Shown piece by piece: positions 29,711-38,735 of a stretch of 64,000 bases of DNA. The notes under the pieces are model-generated. The model worked only from the letters and a program-made list of their open reading frames with translations. It searched no databases and was not told the origin of the DNA. The DNA is taken from positions 434,025 to 498,024 of the forward strand of contig NZ_JMPI01000022.1 in NCBI RefSeq assembly GCF_000735355.1, written 5' to 3'. Every line of letters starts with the position of its first letter. Position 1 is the stretch's first letter. The translations under genes and the position numbers were made by a program. This DNA comes from Buttiauxella agrestis ATCC 33320. GTDB taxonomy: Bacteria; Pseudomonadota; Gammaproteobacteria; Enterobacterales; Enterobacteriaceae.

Positions 29711-29854
29711 TCCACTTTTTAGTTATTCTGGTGCGTTTAGCCAAACTTCAAACAACTTGTTTCTTAAAGCGCCAGAACGTGATGGTTTTTTATTACATTC
29801 ATATTATGTATCGTTAGGTGCTTGCTGATAAGTCTAAGAAATAACGGAGAAAGC

Positions 29855-30796
29855 ATGGATATTATTTTTCACCATCCGACCTTTAATTCCCAACAGTGGA
29901 TTGAAGGCCTACATCAAAAACTTCCAGAAGCAACGGTTCGCCAGTGGTTGCCTGGCGATAACCAGCCTGCGGATTATGCGCTGGTCTGGCATCCCCCGGT
30001 TGAAATGCTCAGCGGCCGTTCGACACTGAAAGGCGTATTTGCGTTGGGGGCGGGTGTGGACTCCATTCTGAGTCAACTCCAGAAGCACCCTGAGATGCTG
30101 CCAAAAGGTGTACCGCTATTTCGCCTTGAAGATACCGGTATGGCGCTTCAAATGCAGGAATATGCCGTCAGCCAGGTGTTGCACTGGTTCCGCCGCTTTG
30201 ACGATTACCAGGCATTAAAACAGCAGGCGAAATGGGAGCCGCTGGAAGATTATCGCCGCGAAGATTTCACCATTGGTGTGCTCGGTGCGGGGGTTTTGGG
30301 TGGCAAAGTCGCCGAAAGCCTTGCTGCCTGGGGCTTCCCGGTGCGCTGCTGGAGCCGCAGTAAAAAAGATTATCTGGGTATCACAAGTTACGCGGGCGCA
30401 GAACAGCTGGGTCAATTCCTCTCCGGCACTCGCGTGCTGATTAACCTGTTACCAAACACACCGCAAACCGTGGGCATCATCAACAGCGAGTTGCTTAATA
30501 AACTTGCTGATAATTCTTACGTGATGAACCTTGCGCGTGGCGTGCATTTGGTTGAAGACGATCTGCTGGCGGCGCTTGATAGCGGTAAAGTAAAAGGTGC
30601 GATGCTCGATGTGTTTGCCAAAGAGCCACTTCCTCAGAACAGTCTGTTGTGGAAACATCCTCGCATTGCAATTACCCCGCACCTTGCGGCGGTCACGCGT
30701 CCTGAAGAAGCGATGACGTATATCGCGAAAACGATTCGCCAAATTGAAAATAAGGAATCTCCGAGCGGACAGGTTTCTTTGGACAACGGCTACTAA
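29855..30796 (+). CDS. ghrA: GhrA, glyoxylate/hydroxypyruvate reductase A
   Basis: A 313-residue D-2-hydroxyacid dehydrogenase (E. coli 312) that reduces glyoxylate and hydroxypyruvate with NADPH. The Rossmann motif is [15 protein letters not shown] (about residues 141-155); the catalytic Arg, Glu and His lie in [21 protein letters not shown] and ITPHLAAVT. The ATG at 29855 gives the family start [10 protein letters not shown]; upstream codons to 29822 are not supported. The stem-loop at 30803-30820 after the stop lacks a T tract. Confidence 0.95.
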   Translation: MDIIFHHPTFNSQQWIEGLHQKLPEATVRQWLPGDNQPADYALVWHPPVEMLSGRSTLKGVFALGAGVDSILSQLQKHPEMLPKGVPLFRLEDTGMALQMQEYAVSQVLHWFRRFDDYQALKQQAKWEPLEDYRREDFTIGVLGAGVLGGKVAESLAAWGFPVRCWSRSKKDYLGITSYAGAEQLGQFLSGTRVLINLLPNTPQTVGIINSELLNKLADNSYVMNLARGVHLVEDDLLAALDSGKVKGAMLDVFAKEPLPQNSLLWKHPRIAITPHLAAVTRPEEAMTYIAKTIRQIENKESPSGQVSLDNGY

Positions 30797-30877
30797 ACCA
30801 ATGCCCGGCCTGGTCCGGGCTAAAAAACAACGGCGATAACTGCTATCCTTGCGGGAAAGAGATAAAAGGAGAGAGCC

Positions 30878-31615
30878 ATGTATCCCGTTGACCTGCACAT
30901 GCACACCGTCGCCAGCACCCACGCCTATAGCACCCTTCATGACTACATCGCGATTGCTAAAAGCAAAGGCATCAAACTGTTTGCGATTACCGACCATGGC
31001 CCGGATATGGCTGATGCACCGCATTACTGGCATTTTGTGAATATGCGCATCTGGCCAAGAGTGGTCGATGGCGTAGGCATCTTGCGTGGCATTGAAGCCA
31101 ACATTAAAAATACCGCCGGGGACATCGACTGCACCGGCCCGATGCTGGACTCACTCGACCTGATTATTGCCGGTTTTCATGAGCCTGTTTTCCCGCCACA
31201 AGATAGTGCCACGCACACCGAAGCCATGATTGCAGCGATGGCGAGTGGGAATGTCCACATTATCAGCCATCCGGGCAATCCAAAATTCCCGGTTGATATC
31301 GAAGCTATCGCGCAGGCGGCAGCAAAATACAACGTGGCGCTGGAGCTGAATAACTCCTCATTTACGCATTCGCGCAAGGGCAGTGGCCCTAACTGCCGGG
31401 CCATTGCCGCCGCAGTGAGAGACGCCGGGGGCTGGCTATCGTTGGGTTCTGACTCACATACCGCCTTTACGCTTGGGGATTTCGATGAATGCCGCAAAAT
31501 TTTGGCAGAAGTTGAGTTCCCGGAAGATCGTATACTCAATGTTTCCGTTCGCCGTATGCTCGGGTTCCTTGAATCCCGCGGCATGGAACCTATCGACGAA
31601 TTTGCCGCACTTTGA
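30878..31615 (+). CDS. ycdX: YcdX, PHP-domain zinc phosphatase
   Basis: A 245-residue PHP-family metallohydrolase, the same length as E. coli YcdX. Metal ligands are visible in [10 protein letters not shown] (residues 4-13), TDHGPD (about 38-43), [14 protein letters not shown] and GSDSHTAF. E. coli YcdX has a trinuclear zinc site and phosphatase activity and is linked to swarming together with YcdY. AAAGGAGAG precedes the ATG. Confidence 0.95.
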   Translation: MYPVDLHMHTVASTHAYSTLHDYIAIAKSKGIKLFAITDHGPDMADAPHYWHFVNMRIWPRVVDGVGILRGIEANIKNTAGDIDCTGPMLDSLDLIIAGFHEPVFPPQDSATHTEAMIAAMASGNVHIISHPGNPKFPVDIEAIAQAAAKYNVALELNNSSFTHSRKGSGPNCRAIAAAVRDAGGWLSLGSDSHTAFTLGDFDECRKILAEVEFPEDRILNVSVRRMLGFLESRGMEPIDEFAAL

Positions 31616-31653
31616 TTATCACTGACTGAATTTCTACTAAATGGACCGTTAGC

Positions 31654-32208
31654 ATGAATGAGTTTTCAATTATTTGTCGCATCTTAGGATCACTGTATTA
31701 CCGCCAGCCTCAGGATCCTCTGTTGGTTCCGCTGCTGACGATGATCCGCGATGGCAAACTGGCTGAACATTGGCCGCTGGAGCAAGACGAGTTGCTGGCT
31801 CGCCTGCAACAAAGCTGCGATCCTCAACTATTGGCTGCTGATTATAATGCGCTGTTTGTTGGCGAAGAGTGCAGTGTGCCGCCGTACCGTTCAGCATGGG
31901 AAGCGGGCAGCAACGAAGGTGAAGTGCGTGAGTTCCTCAAACAGCGCGGTATGCCGCTGGCCGACACCCCAGCCGATCATTTTGGCACCTTATTGTTAGC
32001 GGCTTCGTGGCTGGAAGATCAGTCACAAGAAGATGAGTTTGAAGCGCAGGTTCGCTTATTTGACGATTACCTGTTGCCATGGGCGGGGACATTCCTGGGC
32101 AAAGTTGAAGCGCACTCCACAACCCCGTTCTATCGCACCCTGGCCCTGTTGAGCCGTGAAGCTATTCAGGCGATGCGTGATGAGTTAGAAGAAGAAAACG
32201 AAGAGTAG
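31654..32208 (+). CDS. ycdY: YcdY, TorD/DmsD-family redox chaperone
   Basis: A 184-residue all-helical protein of the TorD family, the same length as in E. coli, where it is reported to act as a chaperone raising YcdX activity. The motif region YNALFVGEECSVPPYRSAWE (about residues 64-83) is the family signature. It lies 38 bp after ycdX in the same direction. Confidence 0.94.
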   Translation: MNEFSIICRILGSLYYRQPQDPLLVPLLTMIRDGKLAEHWPLEQDELLARLQQSCDPQLLAADYNALFVGEECSVPPYRSAWEAGSNEGEVREFLKQRGMPLADTPADHFGTLLLAASWLEDQSQEDEFEAQVRLFDDYLLPWAGTFLGKVEAHSTTPFYRTLALLSREAIQAMRDELEEENEE

Positions 32209-32213
32209 CTGCA

Positions 32214-32255
32214 TGTGATATAAATCACATTTAGACTGCAACGTATCAGTAGGAT
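32214..32255 (+). promoter_or_regulatory. CRP (or FNR) site and -10 box upstream of ycdZ
   Basis: TGTGATATAAATCACA at 32214-32229 is a perfect CRP core (TGTGA-N6-TCACA) and also contains TGAT-N4-ATCA, the FNR core. A TAGGAT -10 at 32250-32255 would place the site about 41 bases before the start point, the class II activation position. Confidence 0.7.
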
Positions 32256-32315
32256 CTACAAAAAATGTGCGGTAGATCGTGGTCGAACCATAAGGCTCTG
32301 CTATGATACGCCGCT

Positions 32316-32795
32316 ATGAACATACTTATTTCTCTGGCATTGACCACCGGTATTCTCTCAGGCCTCTGGGGTTGGGTTGCGGTGAGTCTCGGTCTACTCA
32401 GTTGGGCAGGCTTCCTCGGTTGTACCGCGTATTTCGCGTGTCCGCAGGGTGGTCTCAAAGGGCTTTTCATTTCTGCATGCACTTTATGCAGCGGTGTTCT
32501 TTGGGCGCAGGTGATTATTCACGGTAGCGCGCTGGCTCCGCATCTGGAAATTCTGGGATACATGGTCACAGGTGTGGTGGCGTTTCTGATGTGCGTGCAG
32601 GCAAAACATATGTTGCTATCGTTTGTGCCTGGAACGTTTATCGGGGCTTGCGCCACCTTTGCAAACCAGGGCGAATGGCGAATTGTGGTGCCTTCGTTGC
32701 TGCTTGGACTGGTCTTTGGGTTTGCTATGAAGAACAGCGGCCTTTGGCTGGCAGCGCGAAAAGCCAAACCTGAATCTCAAGTTATTGCCGAATAG
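32316..32795 (+). CDS. ycdZ: YcdZ, DUF1097 inner-membrane protein
   Basis: A 159-residue membrane protein with about five helices (E. coli 163) of unknown function. It starts MNILISLALTTGILSGLWGW. No Shine-Dalgarno sequence is evident at the ATG, which is nevertheless conserved. GTFIGACATFANQGEW near residue 108 is a family stretch. The upstream CRP-type site suggests control by carbon supply or oxygen. Confidence 0.92.
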   Translation: MNILISLALTTGILSGLWGWVAVSLGLLSWAGFLGCTAYFACPQGGLKGLFISACTLCSGVLWAQVIIHGSALAPHLEILGYMVTGVVAFLMCVQAKHMLLSFVPGTFIGACATFANQGEWRIVVPSLLLGLVFGFAMKNSGLWLAARKAKPESQVIAE

Positions 32796-32818
32796 AGTTA
32801 GACGTATAAATAAAAAAA

Positions 32819-32840
32819 ACCAGCCGCGGCTGGTTTTTTT
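32819..32840. terminator. Bidirectional terminator between ycdZ and csgG
   Basis: AACCAGCCGCGGCTGGTT is a perfect palindrome flanked by an A tract on one side and seven T on the other, serving both convergent genes. Confidence 0.9.
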
Positions 32841-32854
32841 CTATCTGCTGAATA

Positions 32855-33688
32855 TCAGGATTCAGGAGGGACCGACATTTCTCGGTATTTAGCGAGTATC
32901 GGATTATTAATGTCTTGCGGATTTTGTAGATCCCACAAGCCGCGATTAATACCATCATTAACCAGATAAATAACGCCTGTTTCAATGGCCGACATCAGAC
33001 ACATCATCACCGGTTCGTTAGTCGTATAGCCGATTTCACCTTCCAGCAACCGTTGGTAATCTACGAAGCGGAATACCCCGGCCTGAACTTCATAAGACAA
33101 AATCGTTTTACTGGTGTTTACCGACGACAATACTTCACCGGTACTGACGTTAACGACACGCAAGTTAACTGCAATTTGATCCAGCTGATATTGTGTTTCG
33201 CCGCCGATACCAAAATAGCGTGCGCCCACACCACCAGATTTCACGTTACTTTCATACCCAATAATTGAACCTTCAACCATCACGTTTGCGGCAATAAGAG
33301 AATCAAGTGGTCTGCGGTTATTCTCGGCAACCGTGCCATTTTCCTGTGCTGCACGAATGATCTTACGTTCGTTTAACAGGTTTTGCAGGCCCTGACGCTC
33401 CAATGGAACAAACCAGCGTGAATCTTTCAGCGCTGTTACCAGCATTGAAGTCGCACTCTGTGGAACAGCAGTTGAGAAGTTACTTGCTGGATAAGGTTTA
33501 AATTGCCCGGTTTCATCCTGAATATTATAAACCGAGACAAACAGTTTCCCTTTTGATTCCGGCAAATGGGTTAAATCACGATAACTTTGCGCCCGAGGCA
33601 TAAGTGTAGGTTTCGCAGCTTCTTTTGGTGGCGCCGTCAAACAACCACTTAATAAACACACCGCTACGATGAGAAGTAAACGCTGCAT
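32855..33688 (-). CDS. csgG: CsgG, curli secretion channel lipoprotein
   Basis: A 277-residue lipoprotein, identical in length to E. coli CsgG, that forms the nonameric outer-membrane pore for curli subunits. The lipobox is LLSGCL with Cys at residue 16. The constriction loop lies in FKPYPASNFSTAVPQSAT (about residues 62-79) and the strand region ESNVKSGGVGARYFGIGG is conserved. The ATG at 33688 follows AAGGATAA; nine upstream codons are not supported. Confidence 0.97.
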   Translation of the reverse strand: MQRLLLIVAVCLLSGCLTAPPKEAAKPTLMPRAQSYRDLTHLPESKGKLFVSVYNIQDETGQFKPYPASNFSTAVPQSATSMLVTALKDSRWFVPLERQGLQNLLNERKIIRAAQENGTVAENNRRPLDSLIAANVMVEGSIIGYESNVKSGGVGARYFGIGGETQYQLDQIAVNLRVVNVSTGEVLSSVNTSKTILSYEVQAGVFRFVDYQRLLEGEIGYTTNEPVMMCLMSAIETGVIYLVNDGINRGLWDLQNPQDINNPILAKYREMSVPPES

Positions 33689-33728
33689 GATGTTTATCCT
33701 TAAATACTTTTTCATTATTTAAGAGCCA

Positions 33729-34145
33729 CTAGAAATCAGTAGATGAGTTCTGTAAGCCAGCAACCTGAATAGTTGATGTCTTCCCTGTTTTACGGTCAGT
33801 CACGTTTAACTGTAACTGCCCATCAGAGTTAGCGATATCAACGATAAAATCATTGGTTACCATGCGCCCTGGTTTGCCCGTATTAATATTGCTAAGCAAA
33901 CCGCCCAATAACTGTGACTGAATGGCCTGAGTAAAGTTATCCAGTGCAGACGGAGTTTCAATACCAAAGTTGTCATCGAAACTGGGGTCTTTGTAAGAGT
34001 TTTGTGCTTGTGCAGAATTAAGTAAAAACGACCCGTTATTAGGGTTCCCACCAAAATTTGGGTTCGTAAATTGGAACGTCATACTTCCCGCCCACGACAG
34101 GGGCGATATTAGCAGTAAAGACAAAACTGCATGAGTGATACGCAT
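33729..34145 (-). CDS. csgF: CsgF, curli nucleation accessory protein
   Basis: A 138-residue exported protein with the same length as E. coli CsgF. After the signal peptide (ends at SWAG), the segment [17 protein letters not shown] binds inside the CsgG pore in known structures and makes the second constriction. It helps CsgB attach to the cell surface. Confidence 0.96.
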   Translation of the reverse strand: MRITHAVLSLLLISPLSWAGSMTFQFTNPNFGGNPNNGSFLLNSAQAQNSYKDPSFDDNFGIETPSALDNFTQAIQSQLLGGLLSNINTGKPGRMVTNDFIVDIANSDGQLQLNVTDRKTGKTSTIQVAGLQNSSTDF

Positions 34146-34154
34146 GGCAGCCTC

Positions 34155-34544
34155 CTAAAATTCGTCGGTGGTTAAATCGCCGGTGCTCAACAATGTCTTG
34201 TCAATTTGCCGGCGATTAATCGCTTCTTCGGTTTGAACCAGTGCGATAGTGACGTTGCGGTCAAAATCACGTTTTGAGGGGAATAAAAAGGACTGAAAAA
34301 TAACGTCCTGATCGACTGTAATGGTAATCCAGCTTCCCCAACGGGCACTGGGTCGCTCATTTATAGTTAAATTCCCGGTAAAACTGCTTTCCCACCTGTC
34401 ACTGAAGGCTCGATAAAAGTCATGGCCCACAGAAGAAACGGTGTGATCCGTTAACAATCCGGGGATTTCAACTTCCACGGCGCGAACGCCCCCGGAGGCG
34501 CAGAGTAAAGCTGACGCCAGCAGTAAAGCAGCAGATAATTTCAT
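34155..34544 (-). CDS. csgE: CsgE, curli secretion specificity factor
   Basis: A 129-residue periplasmic protein, the same length as in E. coli, that caps CsgG and delivers subunits. It has a signal peptide ending at GGVRA and the conserved block [17 protein letters not shown]. It lies 9 bp before csgF and 4 bp after csgD. Confidence 0.96.
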   Translation of the reverse strand: MKLSAALLLASALLCASGGVRAVEVEIPGLLTDHTVSSVGHDFYRAFSDRWESSFTGNLTINERPSARWGSWITITVDQDVIFQSFLFPSKRDFDRNVTIALVQTEEAINRRQIDKTLLSTGDLTTDEF

Positions 34545-34548
34545 CGCC

Positions 34549-35214
34549 TTATCGCCTGAGGTTGTCGTTTGCCCAGGAAACCGCCTGAGTGCGGTTTTTT
34601 ACAGATATTTTCTTGAAAAGATTATAGAGATGAGTTTTTACCGTGTTTTCACTTATAAATAACGACTGAGCGATTTCAATATTCGAAGCGCCAATACGCA
34701 ATTTATTAAGTATTTCCTTTTCACGGTGAGTCAATAGAGATGACTCGACATTATTGAAACGATAATTCCCTGAGTGATTAATAAGGTAGCTTGCTAACTT
34801 TTGCGAGAAGTAGCACTCTCCGGCCATCACACCACGAATTCCTTCTACCACACGCGGTTCTTCCTCAGACATATAAAACACACCATTAATATGCGGCCAG
34901 TTTTCTATGTCACGGAATTGATACTCTTCAGGGGTATTTAATAACAACAACTTAATGCTGTTATGTTTGCGACCTAAGTTATCCTGCCAATAGTTAATCA
35001 GCTTTTTATCGGCTTCAACCATATCGAAAAGCACCACAACATTACCGACGACATCTTCAAGAGAGCGTTGAATGTTATGAAGTTTCCCATTAATAGAGAG
35101 TGAAGACTTTAGATGCTGTAATAACGCAGTCGCCTGTAGCGAGGGTTTCGTGATCAACAATAAAGTTTGAGCATTTAACGCCTGACTATTCATTGTATGG
35201 ACTTCATTAAACAT
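34549..35214 (-). CDS. csgD: CsgD, LuxR-family master regulator of curli and biofilm
   Basis: A 221-residue regulator (E. coli 216) with an N-terminal receiver-like domain (about residues 15-130) and a C-terminal LuxR helix-turn-helix (about 155-215: [19 protein letters not shown]...[16 protein letters not shown]). The ATG at 35214 (MFNEVH) follows GGAG; ten upstream codons are not supported. The N-terminal region is slightly longer than in E. coli (NSQALNAQT). It should activate csgBAC and diguanylate cyclase genes. Confidence 0.96.
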   Translation of the reverse strand: MFNEVHTMNSQALNAQTLLLITKPSLQATALLQHLKSSLSINGKLHNIQRSLEDVVGNVVVLFDMVEADKKLINYWQDNLGRKHNSIKLLLLNTPEEYQFRDIENWPHINGVFYMSEEEPRVVEGIRGVMAGECYFSQKLASYLINHSGNYRFNNVESSLLTHREKEILNKLRIGASNIEIAQSLFISENTVKTHLYNLFKKISVKNRTQAVSWANDNLRR

Positions 35215-36004
35215 GATGAAACTCCATCCGAGTTTGCGCATCAATCAGCTGGATTAACAGAAAGTTAATCCACCAGAAGTACTGATAGGTGCTGCACTGC
35301 TGTGTTTGAAATTAATGTAACACTGTCAAAATACGCTAAGTTGCGCCCTGACTTATTGTGTTAAACAAAATGTTACTGCTGATTTCAATCTAGCGGTTAC
35401 TAATCTTAAAGCAAGTGTTAAAGCTGTTACAGAATGTAACTGTAGATATTAAAATGTTGCAACATAATGTTTTTGATATTTAGTTTTAATACTAAAGTTG
35501 TACACGTATTATAAATTGCACAGTTTTAAAAATCATACAAATGATTGTAGTGTGTTGATTCTCATAAAATAATTGATTTTTACTGTCTGCGTATTGAAAC
35601 TTAACATATGTAAATGGTGAAGGTTACACTCTCCATTGAATACTCTCTTAAGAAAACTCATCTTCGTGACGGGGTCTGCTAAAAATTGCCAAAATTGACT
35701 CTGAAAACTCAGCCGGGCGGCAAAGTCAGGCTTGATTAACGAGGGTATTTTAAATGCTTGCAGGCTAATTAAAATTGTCTTTCAGGAAGCCTTTGTTGTG
35801 TCTGGTGTTTTTTATTTATCTCATGCTTTGTAATGAGTGGAAATATCAAAATACAACGTGCGGGTGAGATATTTTAAATGTTTCGACAGACATACTCATT
35901 TCCGTAACGCAGCAATAACCTTTCATCGTTAGCGTTAACAAGTAGGCAGCAGTTTAAATTGGAAGAAGTATTTCAATGGCTGCATCCAGACTCAGGGTGA
36001 CAAC
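35215..36004. promoter_or_regulatory. csgD-csgB divergent control region
   Basis: This 790-bp AT-rich gap contains no plausible gene. It separates the two curli operons as in E. coli (about 750 bp) and is expected to bind several regulators. A GTAACATTTTGTTTAACAC stretch read on the minus strand (near 35357-35376) resembles an OmpR site upstream of csgD. A CsgD box lies at 35861-35871. Other sites could not be assigned by eye. Confidence 0.8.
35861..35871 (+). promoter_or_regulatory. CsgD box for csgBAC
   Basis: CGGGTGAGATA fits the CsgD consensus CGGGKGAGNKA at every position and lies 133 bases before the csgB start. Confidence 0.8.
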
Positions 36005-36460
36005 ATGAAAAACAGATCGTTATTTATGATGTTAGCATTGCTGGGTGCGCCTGGTTATGTATTTGCGAATAATCCTGACCTCGCAAAATCGGAATATAAC
36101 TTTGCTAGAAATGAATTAAGCAAAAGTTCATTCAATCAGGCAGCAATAGTCGGTCAATATGGGAACAATAATAATTCACATGTTGACCAAAATGGAACCC
36201 GGCAGTTAGCGGTGGTAAATCAGACAGGTGCTGGAAACCGCGCGAACGTCGATCAATCAGGGAGTTACAACGTTGCTTATATTGCGCAAACAGGCTACGG
36301 CAATGACGCGGATATTCAGCAACAATCGTCGGGTAATGCCGCACTTATTATTCAGAAAGGTACTGCTAATAGGGCAAGCATTATTCAACAGGGCACGCAA
36401 AAATCAGCAGTTGTTGTACAGAAACAGTCTCAAATGGCGGTACGCGTAATTCAACGCTAA
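36005..36460 (+). CDS. csgB: CsgB, curli nucleator
   Basis: A 151-residue minor curlin, the same length as in E. coli. The signal peptide ends at YVFA. Five curlin repeats of about 22 residues follow (AAIVGQYGNNNNSHVDQ, LAVVNQTGAGNRANVDQ and so on). The last repeat is basic (VVQKQSQMAVRVIQR), as in E. coli, and helps anchor the nucleator to the surface. Confidence 0.96.
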   Translation: MKNRSLFMMLALLGAPGYVFANNPDLAKSEYNFARNELSKSSFNQAAIVGQYGNNNNSHVDQNGTRQLAVVNQTGAGNRANVDQSGSYNVAYIAQTGYGNDADIQQQSSGNAALIIQKGTANRASIIQQGTQKSAVVVQKQSQMAVRVIQR

Positions 36461-36507
36461 TACTTGACTATTTGGACTAACATTCTCAATACAATGGGGG
36501 TTTCACC

Positions 36508-36957
36508 ATGAACTTTTTCAAAATCGCAGCAATCGCAGTAGTGGTGGTTTCAAGCAGTGCAATGGCATCAGGCCTTCAATTCCCTTGGAATCCAGGTCAC
36601 GGTGGTGGTAATGACAACGGCCCAGAATCAGAAATGAAAGTGTACCAACACGGTGCAAATAACAACGTAACTGCGCTGCAAGCTGATGCGAAAAAATCTA
36701 CTGTAGATATTAAACAATATGGTGTTGGCAACGGTGCTGATGTTGGCCAGGGTGCTGATAACGCCTCTATTGACCTGCTGCAAAAAGGTTCTAATAACAA
36801 CGCAACAATTGATCAATGGGAAGCTAAAGGCTCAACCATTGATGTTAGCCAATATGGTTCAAGAAACGGTGCAACTGTTAACCAAACAGCCGCTGGCTCT
36901 TCCATTGAGTTGACCCAGGTTGGCTACCGCAACGGTGCAAATCTTCAACAGCATTAA
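36508..36957 (+). CDS. csgA: CsgA, major curlin subunit
   Basis: A 149-residue amyloid subunit (E. coli 151). The signal peptide ends near AMASG, followed by the secretion segment with GHGGGNDNGPESEMKVYQHG. Five repeats carry the S-X5-Q-X-G-X-(G/N)-N-X-A pattern, for example STVDIKQYGVGNGADVGQ and STIDVSQYGSRNGATVNQ. The final repeat ends GYRNGANLQQH. It polymerises into curli fibres on CsgB. Confidence 0.97.
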   Translation: MNFFKIAAIAVVVVSSSAMASGLQFPWNPGHGGGNDNGPESEMKVYQHGANNNVTALQADAKKSTVDIKQYGVGNGADVGQGADNASIDLLQKGSNNNATIDQWEAKGSTIDVSQYGSRNGATVNQTAAGSSIELTQVGYRNGANLQQH

Positions 36958-36976
36958 TTGAGATTTTGCACTATAT

Positions 36977-37004
36977 AAAAACAGGGCCATGGCCCTGTTT
37001 TTTT
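36977..37004 (+). terminator. Terminator between csgA and csgC
   Basis: AAAACAGGGCC and GGCCCTGTTTTTTT form a stem with a two-base centre and a strong T tract. It should lower csgC expression relative to csgA. Confidence 0.85.
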
Positions 37005-37023
37005 ATATGAGAGGGGAATATAA

Positions 37024-37353
37024 ATGCACACTTTATTATTGCTTGCGGCCCTCGGTAATCAGCTGAGTTTTGACACTCAGCAGCAGGGAAATATCTATAC
37101 CATTGTACCCGTCGCGACATTAACTCAGGACTGCCAGTGCCAATTCAAGCTCACGGCACAACGTTCGGGTACCGCCGGACAAAGTAACAGTAGCCAAAGC
37201 AGCCAGGTCTTTATCAAAGCCAACGAACCCGCCAAATTATCCCGTTTGAGTCTCAATATTTCGCCTGGCGACAACGTTACCATCACGGTGACAGTGACCG
37301 ATGGAAAAGATATTCATCTGGAAAAACAATGGGCCCCACCGGGCCGCGTTTAA
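37024..37353 (+). CDS. csgC: CsgC, periplasmic inhibitor of curli amyloid assembly
   Basis: A 109-residue immunoglobulin-fold protein (E. coli 110) that stops CsgA from forming amyloid in the periplasm. It starts MHTLLLLAALGNQLSFD, with a short signal sequence, and contains the Cys pair in TQDCQCQFKL (about residue 40). GAGGGGAA precedes the ATG. Confidence 0.93.
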   Translation: MHTLLLLAALGNQLSFDTQQQGNIYTIVPVATLTQDCQCQFKLTAQRSGTAGQSNSSQSSQVFIKANEPAKLSRLSLNISPGDNVTITVTVTDGKDIHLEKQWAPPGRV

Positions 37354-37484
37354 CTTTATTGCCTGTAAGTTAAATTATTGTTGCGCATGTGTGGCGTTTA
37401 TTTCTTATTTGAACCAGGTTTGATCTGTAGTTCGCGTGTTTTTTGCCGATAACCCTCATACCACTTAATTGAGGAGTCCATAGT

Positions 37485-37796
37485 GTGAAAACATCAAGCC
37501 TTAGACGTTCAATGCTGTTGCCATTAGCCATATTTGCATTCCCGTTATTTAACGCACACGCAGACGGCGGTGTGATTCACTTTCAGGGCTCAATAGTCGA
37601 AGATGGATGTCGTTTATCGCCGCAGGAACAATCTGTTCAGTTCTCTTGTTCGCAAAATGGAAAGCCAGTCGTGCAAACTGTTGCATTTAATAAACTCAAT
37701 GATTTCTCTGTGGGCGCGGATACCCCGGTTTCTACCAACATTCGCTATCTCGATTCCGCACGAAAACTGGCTATTCTGGAAGTTACCTATCGTTAA
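37485..37796 (+). CDS. ymdA: YmdA, small exported fimbrial-like protein
   Basis: A 103-residue protein of unknown function in the place of E. coli ymdA, which has the same length. A signal peptide ends at AHA; the mature part (DGGVIHFQGSIVEDGCRLSP...) resembles the start of a type 1 pilin domain, with Cys in EDGC and FSCSQ probably paired. The GTG at 37485 follows GAGGAG by eight bases and is the only sensible start. Confidence 0.85.
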   Translation: MKTSSLRRSMLLPLAIFAFPLFNAHADGGVIHFQGSIVEDGCRLSPQEQSVQFSCSQNGKPVVQTVAFNKLNDFSVGADTPVSTNIRYLDSARKLAILEVTYR

Positions 37797-37797
37797 A

Positions 37798-37830
37798 ACT
37801 AAAGGCCCGGAAACTATGGGCCTTTAGATT
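37798..37830 (+). terminator. Terminator after ymdA
   Basis: AAAGGCCC and GGGCCTTT form an eight-pair stem with a nine-base loop; the trailing tract (AGATTTAT) is only moderately T-rich. Confidence 0.7.
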
Positions 37831-37880
37831 TATCTTAGCAGTATTTATTTCATGGCTATTTTTGTTACTATTCCCGCCGC

Positions 37881-37941
37881 TTGTTAATTAATAAAGCTCG
37901 AAATATAAGCGCCTTGAGAAAAATCTTTATAAATTAAGATT
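37881..37941 (+). promoter_or_regulatory. Predicted APE operon promoter with downstream palindrome
   Basis: TTGTTA (37881-37886), a 17-bp spacer and TATAAG (37904-37909) make a good sigma-70 promoter with a start near 37916. The inverted pair AATCTT/AAGATT (37922-37941, eight-base centre) lies just downstream, a usual operator position. No regulator gene is adjacent. Confidence 0.5.
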
Positions 37942-38012
37942 CTTATCGTTGTCTTGATGCTTTGCGCGGGATATATCTGGCTGGTCGTCGAAGACGGGAA
38001 ATGGTACTGAGC

Positions 38013-38735
38013 ATGAAGTTAGCGTTTAATATTGTCGACTGGCAGGCTAGTGCCCCTGGTTTATCTGAAAAAGAGCAGTGGCAGGCGTGGAGCAACGGCC
38101 CGGCTGTCATCGCATCGGACGCGGCGGTGGCTAAATGTCGCCATTTACCGATGATGACCGCGCGTCGTCTGGCTTCGGGCAGCCGCCTTGCGGTGGATTG
38201 TGCGCTGGCAATACTGTCTCGCCATCAGGTTGATGCCCTGGTTTTCTCCAGTCGCCATGGTGAACTGGAACGCAACTTTCGAATTTTGACGGCTCTTGCC
38301 GAAGGTGAAAGCCTGTCGCCCACAGATTTTGCCATGTCAGTTCATAACTCAGCGGTGGGTAATACCACCATTGCAGCCCGCCAGTCACTGGTCTCCTCTT
38401 CGGTTTCCGCGGGATACGACAGCTTTGCGCAAGCATTAGTCGAAGTGGCTGCTCTGCATCATGCGGGTTACAAACGGGTATTTCTGGTGGATTTTGACGG
38501 ACTTATACCCGAATTTTACCGCCCGCACCTTGCCGGAGAAGCGGTAGATATCCCGTTCTCCGTCGCGCTATTACTGGAATCAGGCTCACAAATTTGCTGT
38601 GAAGCGACACCTTGTCGAATGAGCGAACCACAAAATTTGCCGCAGGGTCTGGCGTTTTTGCATGGCTGGCTGAGTAAAAAGGCTGCATTCACTCTTGCAG
38701 GTGAGCGTATGGGCTGGCGCTGGAGTCGTCATTAA
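38013..38735 (+). CDS. apeC: ApeC-type ketosynthase-like (chain-length-factor-like) protein
   Basis: A 240-residue ketosynthase N-terminal-domain protein that opens the aryl polyene cluster. The conserved block MSVHNSAVGNTTIAARQ (about residues 109-125) is typical, and there is no TACSS-type active-site Cys. In characterised APE systems ApeC pairs with the ketosynthase ApeO. The start is uncertain: ATG 38013 (MKLAFNIVDWQASAPGL) fits the family best, ATG 38001 has GGGAA directly upstream. The stop overlaps the next start (TAATG). Confidence 0.85.
   Translation: MKLAFNIVDWQASAPGLSEKEQWQAWSNGPAVIASDAAVAKCRHLPMMTARRLASGSRLAVDCALAILSRHQVDALVFSSRHGELERNFRILTALAEGESLSPTDFAMSVHNSAVGNTTIAARQSLVSSSVSAGYDSFAQALVEVAALHHAGYKRVFLVDFDGLIPEFYRPHLAGEAVDIPFSVALLLESGSQICCEATPCRMSEPQNLPQGLAFLHGWLSKKAAFTLAGERMGWRWSRH

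Noticed and set aside
29559-29828. 89-codon open frame starting at the second tRNA
   Set aside because: It reads through the complement of tRNA-Ser and its promoter, so it is a chance frame.
30803-30827. GC-rich stem-loop after ghrA considered as a terminator
   Set aside because: It is followed by A residues rather than T on the plus strand, so it does not fit a rho-independent terminator for ghrA.
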